A stretch of 64,000 nucleotides of DNA from Myotis daubentonii (GCF_963259705.1 NC_081840.1:113494074-113558073), one strand, 5' to 3'. Shown: positions 11,836-24,352, numbered from the stretch's first letter. Translations and numbers: made by a program. The notes: generated from the sequence alone by a model not told the origin.

Positions 11836-12220
11836 GAGCTTATTTTTTGGTTTTGTTTGTTTTGTTTTCCCTGAAATTAACTGAACAATTTGTTCAGTCT
11901 TTTAAATATTTGCTCACTTACCTTTGTTTTAAATGTTTATGTAGGGGGATTTTTATTATAAACTACTTCAAACCCCTCTTGGAAATATTTTAAACAACAT
12001 AAGTACAAGGACTAATACTAGAGGAAATTACTTATATACCTTAAGTTTATTTCTACATATATTTTGCATTTAACCTATGTATACCGTAAGCTTATTTATG
12101 AGTATAGTTTGGATTTCCCTGGATGTGTAGAAGAAATAATAAAAAAGGAAATTGTAAGACATGCATTGGTCTCAATTTATCATATTTGCTTATTTCTGAA
12201 ACTAAAAACAGCCACACCCT
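11836..12220. other. Intronic sequence, nothing recognised
   Basis: AT-rich spacer before the L1 5' UTR; no features seen. Confidence 0.5.
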
Positions 12221-13585
12221 GTGGAGAGTCAAGATGGCGACATAGATAAACGTGACACTCTCTGCCTCTCACAACCATATCAAAATTACAAATAAAATAT
12301 AGAGCAACCACCATTCAGAATCACTTGAAATCTAACTGAACAAAAGTCCTACAACTAGGGAATTAAAGAAGCAGCACAGGGAGACTGGTAGAAGGGAAAG
12401 GGATACAGAACAGAATCAAGGAACCAGCTAGTCCCAGACGCACATGTGGCGGTATAAAATCAGGAGAGATATCTTGGCTGAGGAGGTTTCTCTGAGGAGC
12501 AAGGGGTCCCAGCCCCACCCCAGGCATCCCAGGCCAGGGTTGCAGTGTCAAGAGGAGCTGTCCCCATAACTTCTGGCTGTAAAAACCAGCGGGGATTATG
12601 GCTAAGCGACATGGAGGCTGTTGGAGTCCAGGCAGTTCCTCTTAAAGGGCAAGGAAACTAACTTACTTACACTCACTTCCTTTGAGCTTCAGTGCTGGGG
12701 AAGCAGCTTGAAAAGAACCCGGGACATGTGGAGACGAACTAATTTGTCTGGAATCAGGGCTCTTGCTGGAGGGGACAGATTTCTTCCAGACAGAAGTGCT
12801 GGCAGAGATGAGTGTTCCTTTTGCTGAGCCCTCCCTGCCACAGAATCGACAGGCTGCACCATATCTGAATCGCCATTGACCTGGCTCACACTATTTGCCC
12901 CACCCTGTGATTGTCTAAGACCCCACCTCGCCCTAGTAGGGCTCATCCAAGCCATTTCCAGTGATTTTTCCATACATCTGACCTCTCTTGCCTCATGCTT
13001 CGTACTTCCCTAAAATCTCTCAAACAAGCATCAGCTGGACCCAGCATGCCCTGTACCTCTCAATAAATGGCCTCAGGCTTGGCACAAGTGGAAGCTCACG
13101 CTGGTTCAGAGCTTGGCCTCTGCTAGGCACCTCCAAGCCCAACACAAGTAGCAGTCATCTGCAGACTGCTTTGTAGAGCATTCTGGGTAGCCTCAGGCAG
13201 GGCACAGGCAGTAGCTGACTTTTTACCTTCTGGGAGGTCCCAGAACCAGTGCACCTGGTGGTCAGCTTCAACCATGGCAGATTACAACCCTACCATCTCC
13301 ACAAGTGACCCACTCAAGGGGCAGACTCAGTGAGCACCAAAGCCCCACTAAAGCAAATCTTGCTCCATACTGTTGGCTCCTATACAGCAGGCTCTTCCAC
13401 TGTAGTCGCAGCAGATCCTCACAACCGATTGGCCTAGGGGTCAATCCCTTCCAGTGACACCAACATCAATCAAGGCTCAACTACAATAAGTCAGTGCACA
13501 CAGCTCACACAGGGGTGCACCTGGAGTGCCTAGTTCAGATGACTGGGGAGGCTGAGTCACTATAATTGAAAAAATTTAAAAATGA

Positions 13586-14097
13586 TCTAATGTAATACAA
13601 GAGAAATATGCAAATTGACTGTACCTTCGCTACGCCCAAGCCACGCCCACCAGCCAATCAGAGTGACTATATGCAAATTAACCCAACCAAGATGGCAGGC
13701 AGCAGCCACGGAGCTGGAGCAAGCAGGAGGCTTGGTTGCCCCGGCAATGGAGGAAGCCAAGCCTCCCACCTGCCCTGGGCGGCTCTGGCCTCCACTGAAG
13801 GCAACAAAGTTTCAATTATAGAAGATAAATAAACCCCAGATACCTGCTTCCAGCCAGCCTCCACTGGGAGCTTGGGTGACTGGGGGCCATGGCCAGCCTG
13901 CAAACAACCATCACTTCTCACCCAGGCTGGCCAGGCACCCCAGCGGGGACCCCAACCCTGAAGGGGGTGTGGCCAGCCTGAAAATGGCCCTCAGTCCCTC
14001 ACCCAGGCTGGCCAGGCACCCCAACAGGACCGTCAAGCTGATCCGGGACACCCTTCAGGGCAAACCAGCCAGCCCCCACCCGTGCACCAGGCCTCTA
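13586..14097 (+). mobile_element. Helitron type A (pair A+B, copy 1)
   Basis: The 5' TC at 13586-13587 follows an A. The 5' region reads TATGCAAATTGACTGTACC, also found in the other A copies. The interior has a repeated CAGGCTGGCCAGGCACCCC block. The 3' end is CACCCGTGCACCAGGCCTCT followed by A and then directly by the TCCTATATAATAAAAGGG start of type B. The usual final G of CTAG is absent at the junction. Confidence 0.75.
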
Positions 14098-14377
14098 TCC
14101 TATATAATAAAAGGGTAATATGCAAATAGGCCCTAACAGCAGAATGACTGGAAATGACTGGTCACTAGGACACACACTGACCACCAGGGGGCAGACGCTC
14201 AATGCAGGAGCTGCCCCCTGGTGGACAGTGCGCTCCCACAGGGGGAGCTCTGTTCAGCCACAAGCCAGGCTGATGGCTGCCCATACAGCGGTGGTGGTGG
14301 GAGCCTCTCCCACCTCCTCAGCAGCGCTAAGGATGTCCGACTGCAGCTTAGGCTTGCTCCCCGCTGGCAAGTGGGCA
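14098..14377 (+). mobile_element. Helitron type B 5' part (pair A+B, copy 1)
   Basis: Starts TCCTATATAATAAAAGGGTA and shares TGACCACCAGGGGGCAGACG with the copies at 20172 and (minus) 62113. It stops abruptly in L1 ORF1 text at 14378 with no hairpin or CTAG end. The 3' end and part of the L1 are probably deleted. Confidence 0.75.
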
Positions 14378-14561
14378 TCCAAGAATACTATACCCAACAA
14401 GGCTATCATTCAAACTTAAAGGGCAAATCAGGAGCTTCACAGACGAAAAAGTGCTAAGGGAGTTTACCACCACCAAGACACCAATGCAAAAAATGCTACA
14501 GGGACTGCTGTAAAAAGAAGAAATAAAAAGGGAAGAAGGAACACAGGCATAAAGAATAAAA

Positions 14562-15275
14562 ATGGCCACAAACAAATACCTATCAATAGTAACCTTAAAT
14601 GTAAATGGATTAAATGCTCCAATCAAAAGACATAGGATAGCTGAATGGATAAGAAAACATGATCCATATATCTGTTGTCTGCAGGAGACCCATCTCAGAA
14701 TAAAGGACTCACACAGACTGATAGTGAAGGGATGGGGAAAAAATCAGGCCAATGGAAATGAGAAATAAGACTGGGTAGCAATACTTATATCTCACAAAAT
14801 AGACCTCAAAGTGAAGGCCATAACAAGAGATAAGGAAGGCCACTTCATAATACCAAAAGGAGCAATTTAAGAAGAGGATATAACTCTGGTAAACATATAT
14901 GAACCCAATACGGGAGCACCCAAATATATATTAAAAAAAAAAACTTCTGGAGGATATCACCAGAGAGATTGCCAGCAATATAGGCATAGTAGGGGACTTT
15001 AATACCCCATTGACGCCACTGGATAAATCCTCTAAACAAAAAAAATCAGCAAAGAAACATAAATCCTAAAATCACTAGATCAGATGGCCTTAATTGACAC
15101 CTTCAGAACATTTCACCCTAAAGCTACAGAATGTACATTCTCCTCAAGTGCACACAGGACATTTTCAAAAATAGACCACATATTAGGACACAGGCGAAGT
15201 CTCTTCAAATTCAAGAAGATAGAAATCATATCAAACATCTTCTCAGATCACAATGGCATAAAATTAGAAACCAAC
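14562..15275 (+). pseudogene. L1 ORF2 endonuclease region, broken
   Basis: ORF2 of L1 encodes an endonuclease and reverse transcriptase used for target-primed retroposition. The frame starts at 14562 with MATNKYLSIVTLNVNGLNAP, and ICCLQETHLRIKDSH follows, matching the N-terminal endonuclease block including the catalytic-type QETH. It stops at 14768, about 68 residues in. Later endonuclease text is in other frames (15084-15278, with DHILGHRRSL and [10 protein letters not shown]). The region is then cut by a truncated L1 at about 15276. It is not functional. Confidence 0.8.
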
Positions 15276-17055
15276 TAATAGTGAACTTACAGAAAGTGAA
15301 ACTAAAAAAGCAATCCCATTTACAATTGCACCAAAAAAATTAAAATACCTAGGAATAAACTTAAATAAGGAGGTAAAAGACTTATATGCAAAAAACTATA
15401 GGACACTGAAAAAAGACATAGACGAAGACATAAACAGATGGAAGAACATACCGTGTTCATGGATTGGTAGAATCAACATCATCAAAATGTCCATATTACC
15501 CAAAGCAATCTATAGATTCAATGCAATCCCCATTAAATTACCAATGGCATATTAAACAAATCTAGAACGAACGTTCCAAAAATTCATCTGGAATAAAAAA
15601 AGACCCCGAATAGCTGCAGCAATCATGAAAAAGAAGAACAAAGTAGGTGGGATCTCAATACCAGATATCAAACTGTATTACAAAGCCACTGTTCTTAAAA
15701 TAGCTTGGTACTGGCACAAGAACAGACATATAGATCAATGGAATAGAACAGAGACCCCAGAAATCGACCCAAACCACTATGCCCATTTAATATTCAACAA
15801 AGGAGGCAACAGCATACACACCATACACAAAAATAAACTCAAAATGGATAAAAGACTTAAATGTAAGACGGGAAACCATAAAAATACTGGAGGAATCCAC
15901 AGGCAGCGAAATTGCAAACATATGCCAAAGGAATGTCTTCTCTGATAATGCTCCTAGGGCAATGGAAACTAAAGAGAAAATAAACAAATGGGACGTCATC
16001 AAAATAAAAAGCTTTTGCACAGCAAAGGAAACCATCAACAAAACAACAAGAAGACCCACTACATGGGAGAACATATTTGCCAATGATACCACCAATAAGG
16101 GTTTAATTTCCAACATTTACAGGGATCTCATGAAACTTAACAAAAGGAAGATAAACAATCCAATAAAAAAAATGGGCAATGGACCTAGATAGACACTTTT
16201 CGAAAGAGGACATACAGAAGGCCGAGAGACATATGAAAACATGCTCAAAGTCACTAATTATACGAGAGATGCAAATCAAAATGACAATGCGTTATCATCT
16301 CACACCTGTCAGAATGGCTATCATCAACAAATCAACAAACAACAAGTGTTGGAGATGATGTGGAGAAAAAGGAACCCTTCTGCACCGCTGGTGGGAATGC
16401 AGACTGGTGCAGCCACTGTGTAGAACAGTATGGAGCTACCTCAAAAAACTAAAAATGTAACTCCCATTTGACCCAGTGATCCCACTACTAGGAATATATC
16501 CCAAGAAACCAGAAACACCAATCAGAAAGGATATACGCACCCCTACGTTCATAGCAGCACAATTCACCATAGCTAAGATTTGGAAACAGCCTAAGTGCTC
16601 ATCAGCAGATGAGTAGATTAGAAAACTGTGGTACATGTACACAATGGAATACTATGCTGCGGTAAAAAAAAAAAAAGGAACTCTTACCTTTTGCAACAGC
16701 ATGGATGGAACTGGAGAGCATTATGCTAAGTGAAATAAGCCAGTCAGAGAAAGATAAATACCACATGATCTCACTCATTTATGGATTATAGAGAACAACA
16801 TAGACTGATGAAAAGGGACAGATCCAAAGACTAAGAAACAGCGATCAGACTATCAATCCCCAGAAGGAAAGTAGGGGAGGGCGGGGATAAGGGGAAGAGA
16901 TCAACCGAAGGACTTGTATACATGTATATGAGCCAAACCAATGGACATGGACAACAGGGGGATGGGAGCATGAGTGTGCGGGGCGGGTGGGGGAAGGTTG
17001 GGGTTAATGGAGGGGGGGGATGAGGACACATTTGTAATACCTTCAAAAAAAAAAG
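15276..17055 (+). mobile_element. 5'-truncated LINE-1 nested inside another L1
   Basis: Text jumps from the L1 endonuclease region to the late reverse-transcriptase region (frames at 15625-15945 with [20 protein letters not shown]) and continues through the C-terminal domain, the 3' UTR with G-rich stretch (16860-17010) and an A-rich end at 17045-17055. Just after it the outer L1 resumes. This fits a separate truncated insertion, not a deletion. I could not define the duplication ends. Confidence 0.7.
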
Positions 17056-17341
17056 AAGAAGAAGTCAAACACTTGGAAGTTAAATAGCATGCTATCTACA
17101 CTAATAAAAGACAAACATGCAAATTGACCGTACCTTCGCTACACCTTAAGCCATGCTCAACAGCCAATCAGAGTGACTATATGCAAATTAACCCAACCAA
17201 GATGGCGGCCGGCAGCCACAGAGCTGGAGCAAGTAGGAAGCATGGTGGCCCCAATGGTAGAGGAAGCCAAGCTTCCCAGCTGCCATGGCCAGCTCTGAGC
17301 TCCACTCAAAGCAACAAAGTTTCAATTATAGAAGCTAAATA

Positions 17342-19514
17342 GAGAAACCAAGATGGCGGCATAGGTAAACACCGCAAATTACTGCCTCGAACAACCACTT
17401 CAAAAATACAACTAAAAGACGGAATGGACATCACCCAGAACCACAGGAAGGCTGGCTGAGTGGAATTTCTACAACTAGAAGGAAAGAGAAAAGCACACTG
17501 AGACTCAGAGGCGCAGTGTGGAAGTAAAATATTAAGGTGTGGAGGTCCGTGTGGAGCGGGCTGGCGGCTGAGGGCGCGGTTGTCGTTTTCAATCGGGAGG
17601 GAGTCTCAGGCTCTGAGCTCCAGTTCCGGGCGAGTCTCTAGGGACCCAGATCTCACTAAGTTTATTGGCAATTTCTAGACTCATACGGGAGAAGCAGGAC
17701 TGTCTGGCACCGATTGGAACTCGAGGGCAGCTTTCTCTCCGAGGGGCTTGCAGCGATTACTGGGACACTGAGAAGCAGAGCCTCTGAGGGCAAGACTGAG
17801 AGTAGCCATAATTGCTAGCCTCGCCCTGTTGATCCCATAGGACCCACCCCGCCCAAGCCCTGCATGGAGGCTTTTGCTGGATAGCCTCAGGCAAAGGCTA
17901 GATTAGCACCACCCTAGAGAGCCAGGAGCCAGGAAGCCAAGAGGTCAGAGTGGGACCATCCAGTTTGCAGCTCCATGAAACATAAAGGACACACTCAGGG
18001 GGCAGACTTAATGAGCACCAAAGCCCCATTGAAGCAAGTCTTGCCCCAGAGGGATGTCTCCAGCACAGAAGTTCTCCCACTGCAGACACAGCTGATTCTC
18101 ATAGCCAACTGGCCTGGAGGCCAATTCCTTCCAGTGATACCTACAACAATCAAAGCTTAACTACAACAAGACTGTGCACTAAGACCACAAGGGGGTGCAC
18201 AAAGAGTGTCCTCCTCAGGTAATTGGGGAGGCTGAACCACTGGGCCCTAGAGGACACTTAGCACAAAAAAACACTGTATCAACACAGGGAAGCATAAAAA
18301 ATACGGAGACAAAGAAAAAGGACCCAAATGACAGAAATGGAGGAAAGCAAACTACTGGATATAGAGTTCAAAACCACACTTTTAAGGTCTTTCAATAATT
18401 TTCTAGAAACTGCCAATAAACTTAATGAGACCTACAAGAAATCTAATGAGACCCTCGATGTTGTGATAAAGAACCAACTAGAAATTAAGCATACACTGAC
18501 TGAAATAAAGAATATTATACAGACTCCCAACAGCAGACTAGAGGAGCGCAAGAATCAAGTCAAAGATTTGAAATGCGAAGAAGCAAAAAACACCCAACCG
18601 GAAAAGCAAAATGAAAAAAGAATCCAAAAATACGAAGATAGTGTAAGGAGCCTCTGGGACAGCTTCAAGCGCACCAACATCCGAATTATAGGGGTGCCAG
18701 AAGAAGAGAGAGAGCAAGATATTGAAAACCTATATGAAGAAATAATGACAGAACACTTCCCCTACCTGGTGAAAGAAATAGACTTACAAGTCCAGGAAGC
18801 ACAGAGAACCCCAAACAAAAGGAATCCAAAGAGGACCACACCAAGACACATCATAATTAAAATGCCAAAAGCAAAAGATAAAGAGAGGATCTTAAAAGCA
18901 GCAAGAGAAAGAAAGTCAGTTACCTACAAGGGAGTACCCATACGAATGCCAGCTGATTTCTCAACAGAAACTTTGCAGGCCAGAAGGGAGTGACAAGAAA
19001 TATTCAAAGTGATGAATGCCAAAAACCTACAACCAAGATTACTTTATCCAGCAAAGCTATCATTCAGAATTGAAAGCCAGACAAAGAGCTTCACAGATAA
19101 GAAAAAGCTAAAGGAGTTCATCACCACCAAACCAGTATTATATGAAATGATGAAAGGTATCCTTTAAGAAGAGGAAGAAGAAGAAAAAGGTAAAGATACA
19201 AATTTTGAACAACAAATACACATCTATAAACAAGTGAATCTGAAAATCAAGTGAATAATCTGATGAACAGAATGAACTGGTGATTATAATAGAATCAGGG
19301 GCATAGAAAGGGAATGGACTGACTATTCTTGGGGGGAAAGGGTTGAGGGGGATGCGGGAAGAGACTGGACAAAAATCGTGCACCTATAGATGAGGACAGT
19401 GGGGGGGGTGTGAGGACGGAGGGTGGGATGGGAAACAGGTGGAGGGGAGTTATGGGGGGGAAAAAGAGGAACAAATATAATAATCTGAACAATAAAGCTT
19501 TAATAAAAAAAAAA
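17342..19514 (+). mobile_element. HAL1 (half-LINE-1) element, full length, with TSD
   Basis: A 2,173-bp insertion flanked by the exact 11-base duplication GAAGCTAAATA (17331-17341 and 19515-19525) and ending in a 10-base A run. It starts with an L1-type 5' UTR (CCAAGATGGCGGCATAGG), carries only ORF1 (18328-19167) and then runs through a short G-rich 3' UTR (about 19168-19500) into the tail. No ORF2 text is present. ORF1 without ORF2 is the defining layout of HAL1 elements, which are thought to use L1 reverse transcriptase. It lies within a Helitron, which lies within an L1. Confidence 0.88.
18328..19167 (+). pseudogene. HAL1/L1 ORF1 protein frame with one in-frame stop
   Basis: L1 ORF1p is an RNA-binding chaperone that trimerises through a coiled coil. 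The frame opens at 18328 (MTEMEESKLLDIEFKTTLLR), runs through a lysine- and glutamate-rich segment of roughly residues 30-105 that fits a coiled coil, then an RRM-like block (NIRIIGVPEEEREQDIENLY, about 117-136) and a C-terminal domain (TPRHIIIKMPKAKDKERILK, about 172-191). A TGA at 18991-18993 (codon 222) interrupts it. The same frame continues past that codon with L1-like text (KNLQPRLLYPAKLSF) to a TAA at 19165-19167, 280 codons in all. No upstream in-frame ATG exists: a TAA lies at 18295-18297. The copy is recent but disabled at one codon. Confidence 0.85.
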
Positions 19515-20171
19515 GAAGCTAAATAAACCCCAGATACCTGCTTTCAGCCGGCCATGGCCACAGAGCTGGAGCGAGCAGGAGGCTTCCCTCCCGCCTGCCA
19601 CAGGCGGCTCTGAGCTCCACTCAAAGCAACAAAGTTTCAATTATAGAAGGTAAATAAATCCCAGAAATAAAAAAAAGATAAAAAGGAGAGACTGGGAGCT
19701 TCCGTCGCCGGGGGGTTTTGGCCAGCCTGAAAACGGCCCTCAGCCCCTCACCCAGACTGGCCAGGCAACTCAGCAGGACCCCCCACCCTGAAGGGGCTGT
19801 GGCCAGACTGCAAAAAGCCATCAGCCCCTCACCCAGGCTGGCCAAGCACTCCAGGGGGGACCCACACCCTGAAGGGGCTGTGGCCAGCCTGCAAACAGCC
19901 ATCAGCCACTCACAGAGGCTGGCTAGGTACCCCAGTGGGGACCCCACCCTGAAGGGGGTGTGACCAGGCTGCAAACAGCCATCAGCCCCTCACCCAGGCT
20001 GGCCAGGCACCCCAGTGGGGGGACCCCTACCCTGAAGGGGGTGTGACCATCCTGCAAACACGCATCAGCCCCTCACCCGGGCTGGCCAAGCATCCTAGCG
20101 GGACCCCCACCCTGATCCGGGACACCCTTCAGGGCAAACCAACCAGCCCCCACCCATGCAACAGGCCTCTA

Positions 20172-20631
20172 TCCTATATAATAAAAGGGTGATATGGAAA
20201 CTGACCTTAACAGCAGAATGACTGGAAATGACTGGTCACTAGGACACACACTGACCACCAGGGGGCAGACGCTCGATGCAGGAGCTGCCCCCTGGTGGTC
20301 AGTGCGCTCCCACAGGGGGAGCTCTGTTCAGCCACAAGCCAGGCTGATGGCTGCCAGTACAGCGGTGGTGGTGGGATCCTCTCCCGAGTCCTCAGCAGCG
20401 CTAAGGATGTCCGACTGCAGCTTAGGCCTGCTCCCCACTGGCAATTGGACATCCCCGAGGGCTGTCGGGCTGCCAAAGGGATGTCTGACTGCCGGCTTGG
20501 GACCGATCTCCCAGGGAGCGGGCCTAAGCAAGCAGGTGGACATCCTCTGAGGGGTCCCAGACTGCAAGAGGGCATAGGCTTGGCTAAGAGACACCCCCCT
20601 GAGTGCACAAATTTTTGTTCACCAGGACTCA
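20172..20631 (+). mobile_element. Helitron type B (pair A+B, copy 2), complete
   Basis: Starts TCCTATATAATAAAAGGGTG directly after the type A end. It contains TGACCACCAGGGGGCAGACG and ends with the hairpin region GTGCACAAATTTTTGTTCAC and an imperfect terminus, CTCA instead of CTAG. L1 text resumes at 20632. Confidence 0.8.
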
Positions 20632-20892
20632 TGTTAAACAATAATTGGGTTACAAAGAGATCAAAGAAGAAATAAAAAGCATCCTGGAAACAAACAACAA
20701 TGCAAACACAGCAATCCAAAATCTATGGGACACATTGAAAGCAGTCCTAAGAGGGAAGTTCATAGCTCTACAGACCTACCTAAAAAATAAGAAAAAAATG
20801 GTTATAAATTATCTAACCCTGCAACTTAAATAATTAGAAAGAGAGCAACCAGAAAAGTCCATTGTGAGCAGAAGGAAGGAAATAATAAAGAT

Positions 20893-21230
20893 TGGAACAG
20901 GGGGTCCCTCGGGGGTGAGGACGATGGAGCCCAATGCGCTGGGGCGTTTGCATGCACGACTCCGGAGACCAGGTTCAGAGACACAGATCTATCTAAGTTT
21001 ATTGAGGAAGTACAGTCGTATATAAAAGGGTAAGCAGCCAATACAATAGGGACACGCTTGATATGTTATCCAGTGGGCGTGAGGGTCAGGGCTAAAAGTA
21101 GGTGGCTCTTGGAGATTTGTCAGGCGGGTGTTGCCACTTCCTGGGTGCCAAGGAAGCCTGTTTGCTGGAGTGTGCTCACAGCACTGCATCGGCCATATCA
21201 CTGAGATAAATCTCTTGAGCTCTGCCCACA
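20893..21230 (-). mobile_element. Solo LTR with 6-bp TSD inside L1
   Basis: A 338-bp element, TG...CA on either strand, flanked by AAAGAT at 20887-20892 and 21231-21236. On the minus strand a TATA-like TATATA and then AATAAA (complement near 20998-21003) appear in LTR order. The 6-base duplication fits a betaretrovirus-like (class II) endogenous LTR. No internal viral genes remain, so this is the product of LTR-LTR recombination. Confidence 0.88.
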
Positions 21231-24200
21231 AAAGATAAGAATGGAAATAATCAACATAGAGACCAAAATAATACAAAAGATCAATAAAACCAAGAGCTGC
21301 TTCTTTGAAAGGAGAAACAAGATTGATGAACCTCTAGCCAGGCTCACCAAGAAACAGAGAGAGAGGACCTAAATAAACACAATCAGAAATGAAAGAGGTG
21401 AAGTAACAACCGACCTCACAGAAATACAAAGAATTGTAAAAAAAAAAAAAAAAAAAATACTATGAACAATTCTACTCCAACAAACTGGACAACCTTGACC
21501 AAATGGACATATACTTAGAAAAATACAAGCTTCTAAAACTCAATAAGATAGAATAAAGAAAACCTGAATAGGCCAATAACTACTTACGAAATGGAAACAG
21601 TAATCAAAAAACTTCCACCAAACACAAGCCCTGGATGGGATGGCTTCACTGGGGTGTTTTGCCAACCATTCAAAGAATAACGAAAATCTATTCTCCTCAG
21701 AATATTCCAAAAAATTCAGGAGAAGGGCACACTTTCAAGCTCATTCTATGAAGCCAGCGTTAACCCAAACCGAAAACCAGATAAAGACACTACAAAGAAA
21801 GAGAGTTACAGGCCAATATCCCCGAAGAACATAGATGCTAAAACCCTGAACAAAATTCTAGCAAATCAATTCCAGCATTATATCAGAAAGATCATACACC
21901 ACGACCAAGTGGGATTTATTCCAGGGATGCAGAGATGGTACAATATCCACAAATCAATAAATGTGATACATTACAAAAACAAACTGAGTATCAAAAATCC
22001 CATAATCGTATCAATTAATGCAGAAAGGGCATTTGACAAAATCCAACATGCTTTCCTGATAAAATGCTCAGCAAGGGGGGAATAGAGGGATCATACCTCA
22101 GCATAATAAAAGCCTTATATGACAAACCTACAGCCAACATCATACTCAATAAGCAAAAACTAAATCCATTTCCCCTAAGAACAGGAACAAGACAGGAATG
22201 TCCACTCTCACCACTCCTATTTGACATAGTACTGGAAGTGCTAGCCATAGCGATCAGACAAGAAGAAGAAATAAAAAGCATGCAAATAGAAAAGAAGTAA
22301 AATTGTCATTATTCTCAGATGACATGATATTGTACATAGAAAACCCTAAAGACTCCACCAAAAAACTACTAGATTTAATAAAATAATTTCACAATGTAGC
22401 AGGATACAAAATTAACACCCATAAATCTATGGCTTTTTTTATACACCACTAATGAACTCACTAAAAGAGAAACAAAACAAAAAAATCCCACTTACCATTG
22501 CAACAGAAGAATTAAGATACCTAGGAATAAACTTAACCAAGGAGGTAAAGAACTTGTACTCATAAAATTACAGGATGCTGAAAAAGGAGATAGAGGTAGA
22601 CATAAACAAGTGGAAGAATATACGGTGTTCATGGATTGATAGAATCAACATCATTGAAATGTCCATACTACCTAAAGCAATATATAGATTCAAGGGAACC
22701 CATTAAAACACCAATGGTATATTTCAATGATATAGAACAAACTCTCCAAAAATTCATGTGGAATAAAAAAAAGACCCCTAGTAGCTGCACCAATCTTGAC
22801 AAAGAACAACAAAGTTGGAGGGATCACAACACAAGATATCAAGCTATATTACAAAACAACTGTACTCAAAACTACCTGGTACTGGCACAAGAACTTATAG
22901 ACCAATGGAACAGAACAGAGAGCCCAGAATTCAACTCAAGCCACTATGCTCAATTAATATTTGACAAAGGAGCAAGAGCATACAATGAAGTCAAGACAGT
23001 CTCTTCAATAAATGGTGTTGGGAAAATTGGACAGATACATGCAAAAAAATGAAACTAGAACACCAACTTACACCATACACAAAAATAAACTCAAAGTGGA
23101 TGAAGGACTTAAATGTAAGATGGGAAACCAAAAAGATCTTAGAAGATTCCATAGGAAGGAAAATAACAGACATATGTCATAGCAATATCTTTACTGATAC
23201 AGCTCCTAGGAAACTACAGGGAAAATTAAAAAATGGGACTACATCAAAATAAAACCTTCTGAACAGCAAAAGAAACCATCAACAAAACAACAAGGAAGCC
23301 CACTGCATGGAAGAGCATATTTTCCAATGTTATCTCTGATATGGGTTTAATCTCTAAAATTTATACAGAACTCATACAACTTAACAAAAGGAAGATGAAC
23401 AATCCAATGAAAAAAAATGGGCAAAGGACCTAAGTAGACACTTTTCGAAAGAGGACATACAAAAGGCCAAGAGACATATGAAAACATGTTTAAAGTCACT
23501 AATCATCCGAGAGATACAAATCAAAACAATGAGGTACCATCTCACACCTGTCAGAATGGCTATCGACAAATCAATAAACAAGTGCTGGTGAGGATGTGGA
23601 GAAAAAAGAACCCTCCTGCGTTGTTGGTGGGAATGCAGACTAGTCCAGCCACTGTAGAAAACAGTATGGAGTTTCCTCAAAAAATTAAAAATCGAACTCT
23701 CATTTGACCCAGTAATCCTGATTCTAGGAATATATCCCAAGAAACCAGAAACACCAATCAGAAAGGATATATGCACCCCTATGTTCATAGCAGCACAATT
23801 TACAATAGCTAAGATATGGAAACAGCCTAAGTGCCCATCAGCAGATGAGTGGATTAAAAAACTGTGGTACATCTACACAATGGAATACTATACTGCTGTA
23901 AAAAAGAATTCTTACCATTCGCAACAGCATAGATGGAACTGGAGAGCATTATGCTAAGCAAAATAAGCCAGTCAGATAAAGATAAATATCACATGATCTC
24001 ACTCATTTGTGGAATATAATGAACAACATAAACTGATGAACAAAAACAGAATCAGAGACATAAAAGCATAGAACAGACTGTCCAACCTATGAGGGAAGGT
24101 GGGTGGGTAAGAGAGTAAGAGATCAACCAAAGGACTTATATGCATGCATATGAGCATAACCAATGGACACAGACAGTAGTGGGGTGAGGGCATGTGCTGG

Positions 24201-24285
24201 GGTGTGGGAGCACCTGGGGAGAGGTCAATGGGCAAAAAGGAGAATCATGTATTACTTTAAACGATAAACAATTTAAATGAAACAA
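21231..24285 (+). pseudogene. L1 ORF2 reverse transcriptase to 3' end, broken
   Basis: The polymerase part of ORF2 in many short frames. Around 22064-22300 [20 protein letters not shown] is the conserved block preceding the active site. At about 22310-22335 the catalytic motif reads FSDDMILY, where FADD is usual. Later frames (22636-23252) hold the C-terminal region, and the 3' UTR with the G-rich stretch (about 24180-24220) ends near 24285. Numerous stops and frameshifts make it inactive. It is the tail of the interrupted L1 that starts at 12221. Confidence 0.82.
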
Positions 24286-24303
24286 CAAGAAAATGCAAAC
24301 CAC

Positions 24304-24352
24304 AATAAAATAAAATAAAATGAAATAAAATAAAATGAAATAAAAATGTTAA
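24304..24352. repeat. (AAAAT)n-type simple repeat
   Basis: Repeats of AAAAT with GAAAT variants directly after the L1 tail, probably grown from its poly(A). Confidence 0.9.

Larger units (their letters stand above)
17095..20171 (+). mobile_element. Helitron type A (pair A+B, copy 2), split by HAL1
   Basis: The 5' TC at 17095-17096 lies inside L1 ORF2 after an A. It shares CAAATTGACCGTACCTTCGC and the CAACCAAGATGGCGG block with the other A copies. A HAL1 splits it at 17342-19514. The remainder carries the tandem CACCCAGGCTGGCCAGGCAC block several times (19720-20150). The 3' end, AACAGGCCTCTA, joins type B at 20172. Confidence 0.78.
12221..24285 (+). mobile_element. LINE-1, near full length but heavily interrupted
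   Basis: One L1 can be followed through five pieces. The 5' UTR (12221-about 13560) starts at AGTCAAGATGGCGACATAG. The ORF1 end and ORF2 endonuclease region cover 14378-15275. A bridging piece (about 17056-17094) ends CTTGGAAGTTAAATAGCATG. The ORF2 middle is at 20632-20892, and the reverse transcriptase to 3' end at 21231-24285. The gaps hold a Helitron pair, a 5'-truncated L1, a Helitron pair carrying a HAL1, and a solo LTR. Most of ORF1 is missing, apparently deleted with the first insertion. The pieces keep L1 order and strand across every gap, which is why I treat them as one element. Confidence 0.75.

Noticed and set aside
18328..18993. HAL1 ORF1 as a host RNA-binding gene
   Set aside because: The L1-type 5' UTR, A tail and target duplications show that it is a retrotransposon frame.
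20893..21230. Intact endogenous retrovirus
   Set aside because: Only LTR-type sequence is present, flanked by a target duplication. No viral gene frames are nearby.
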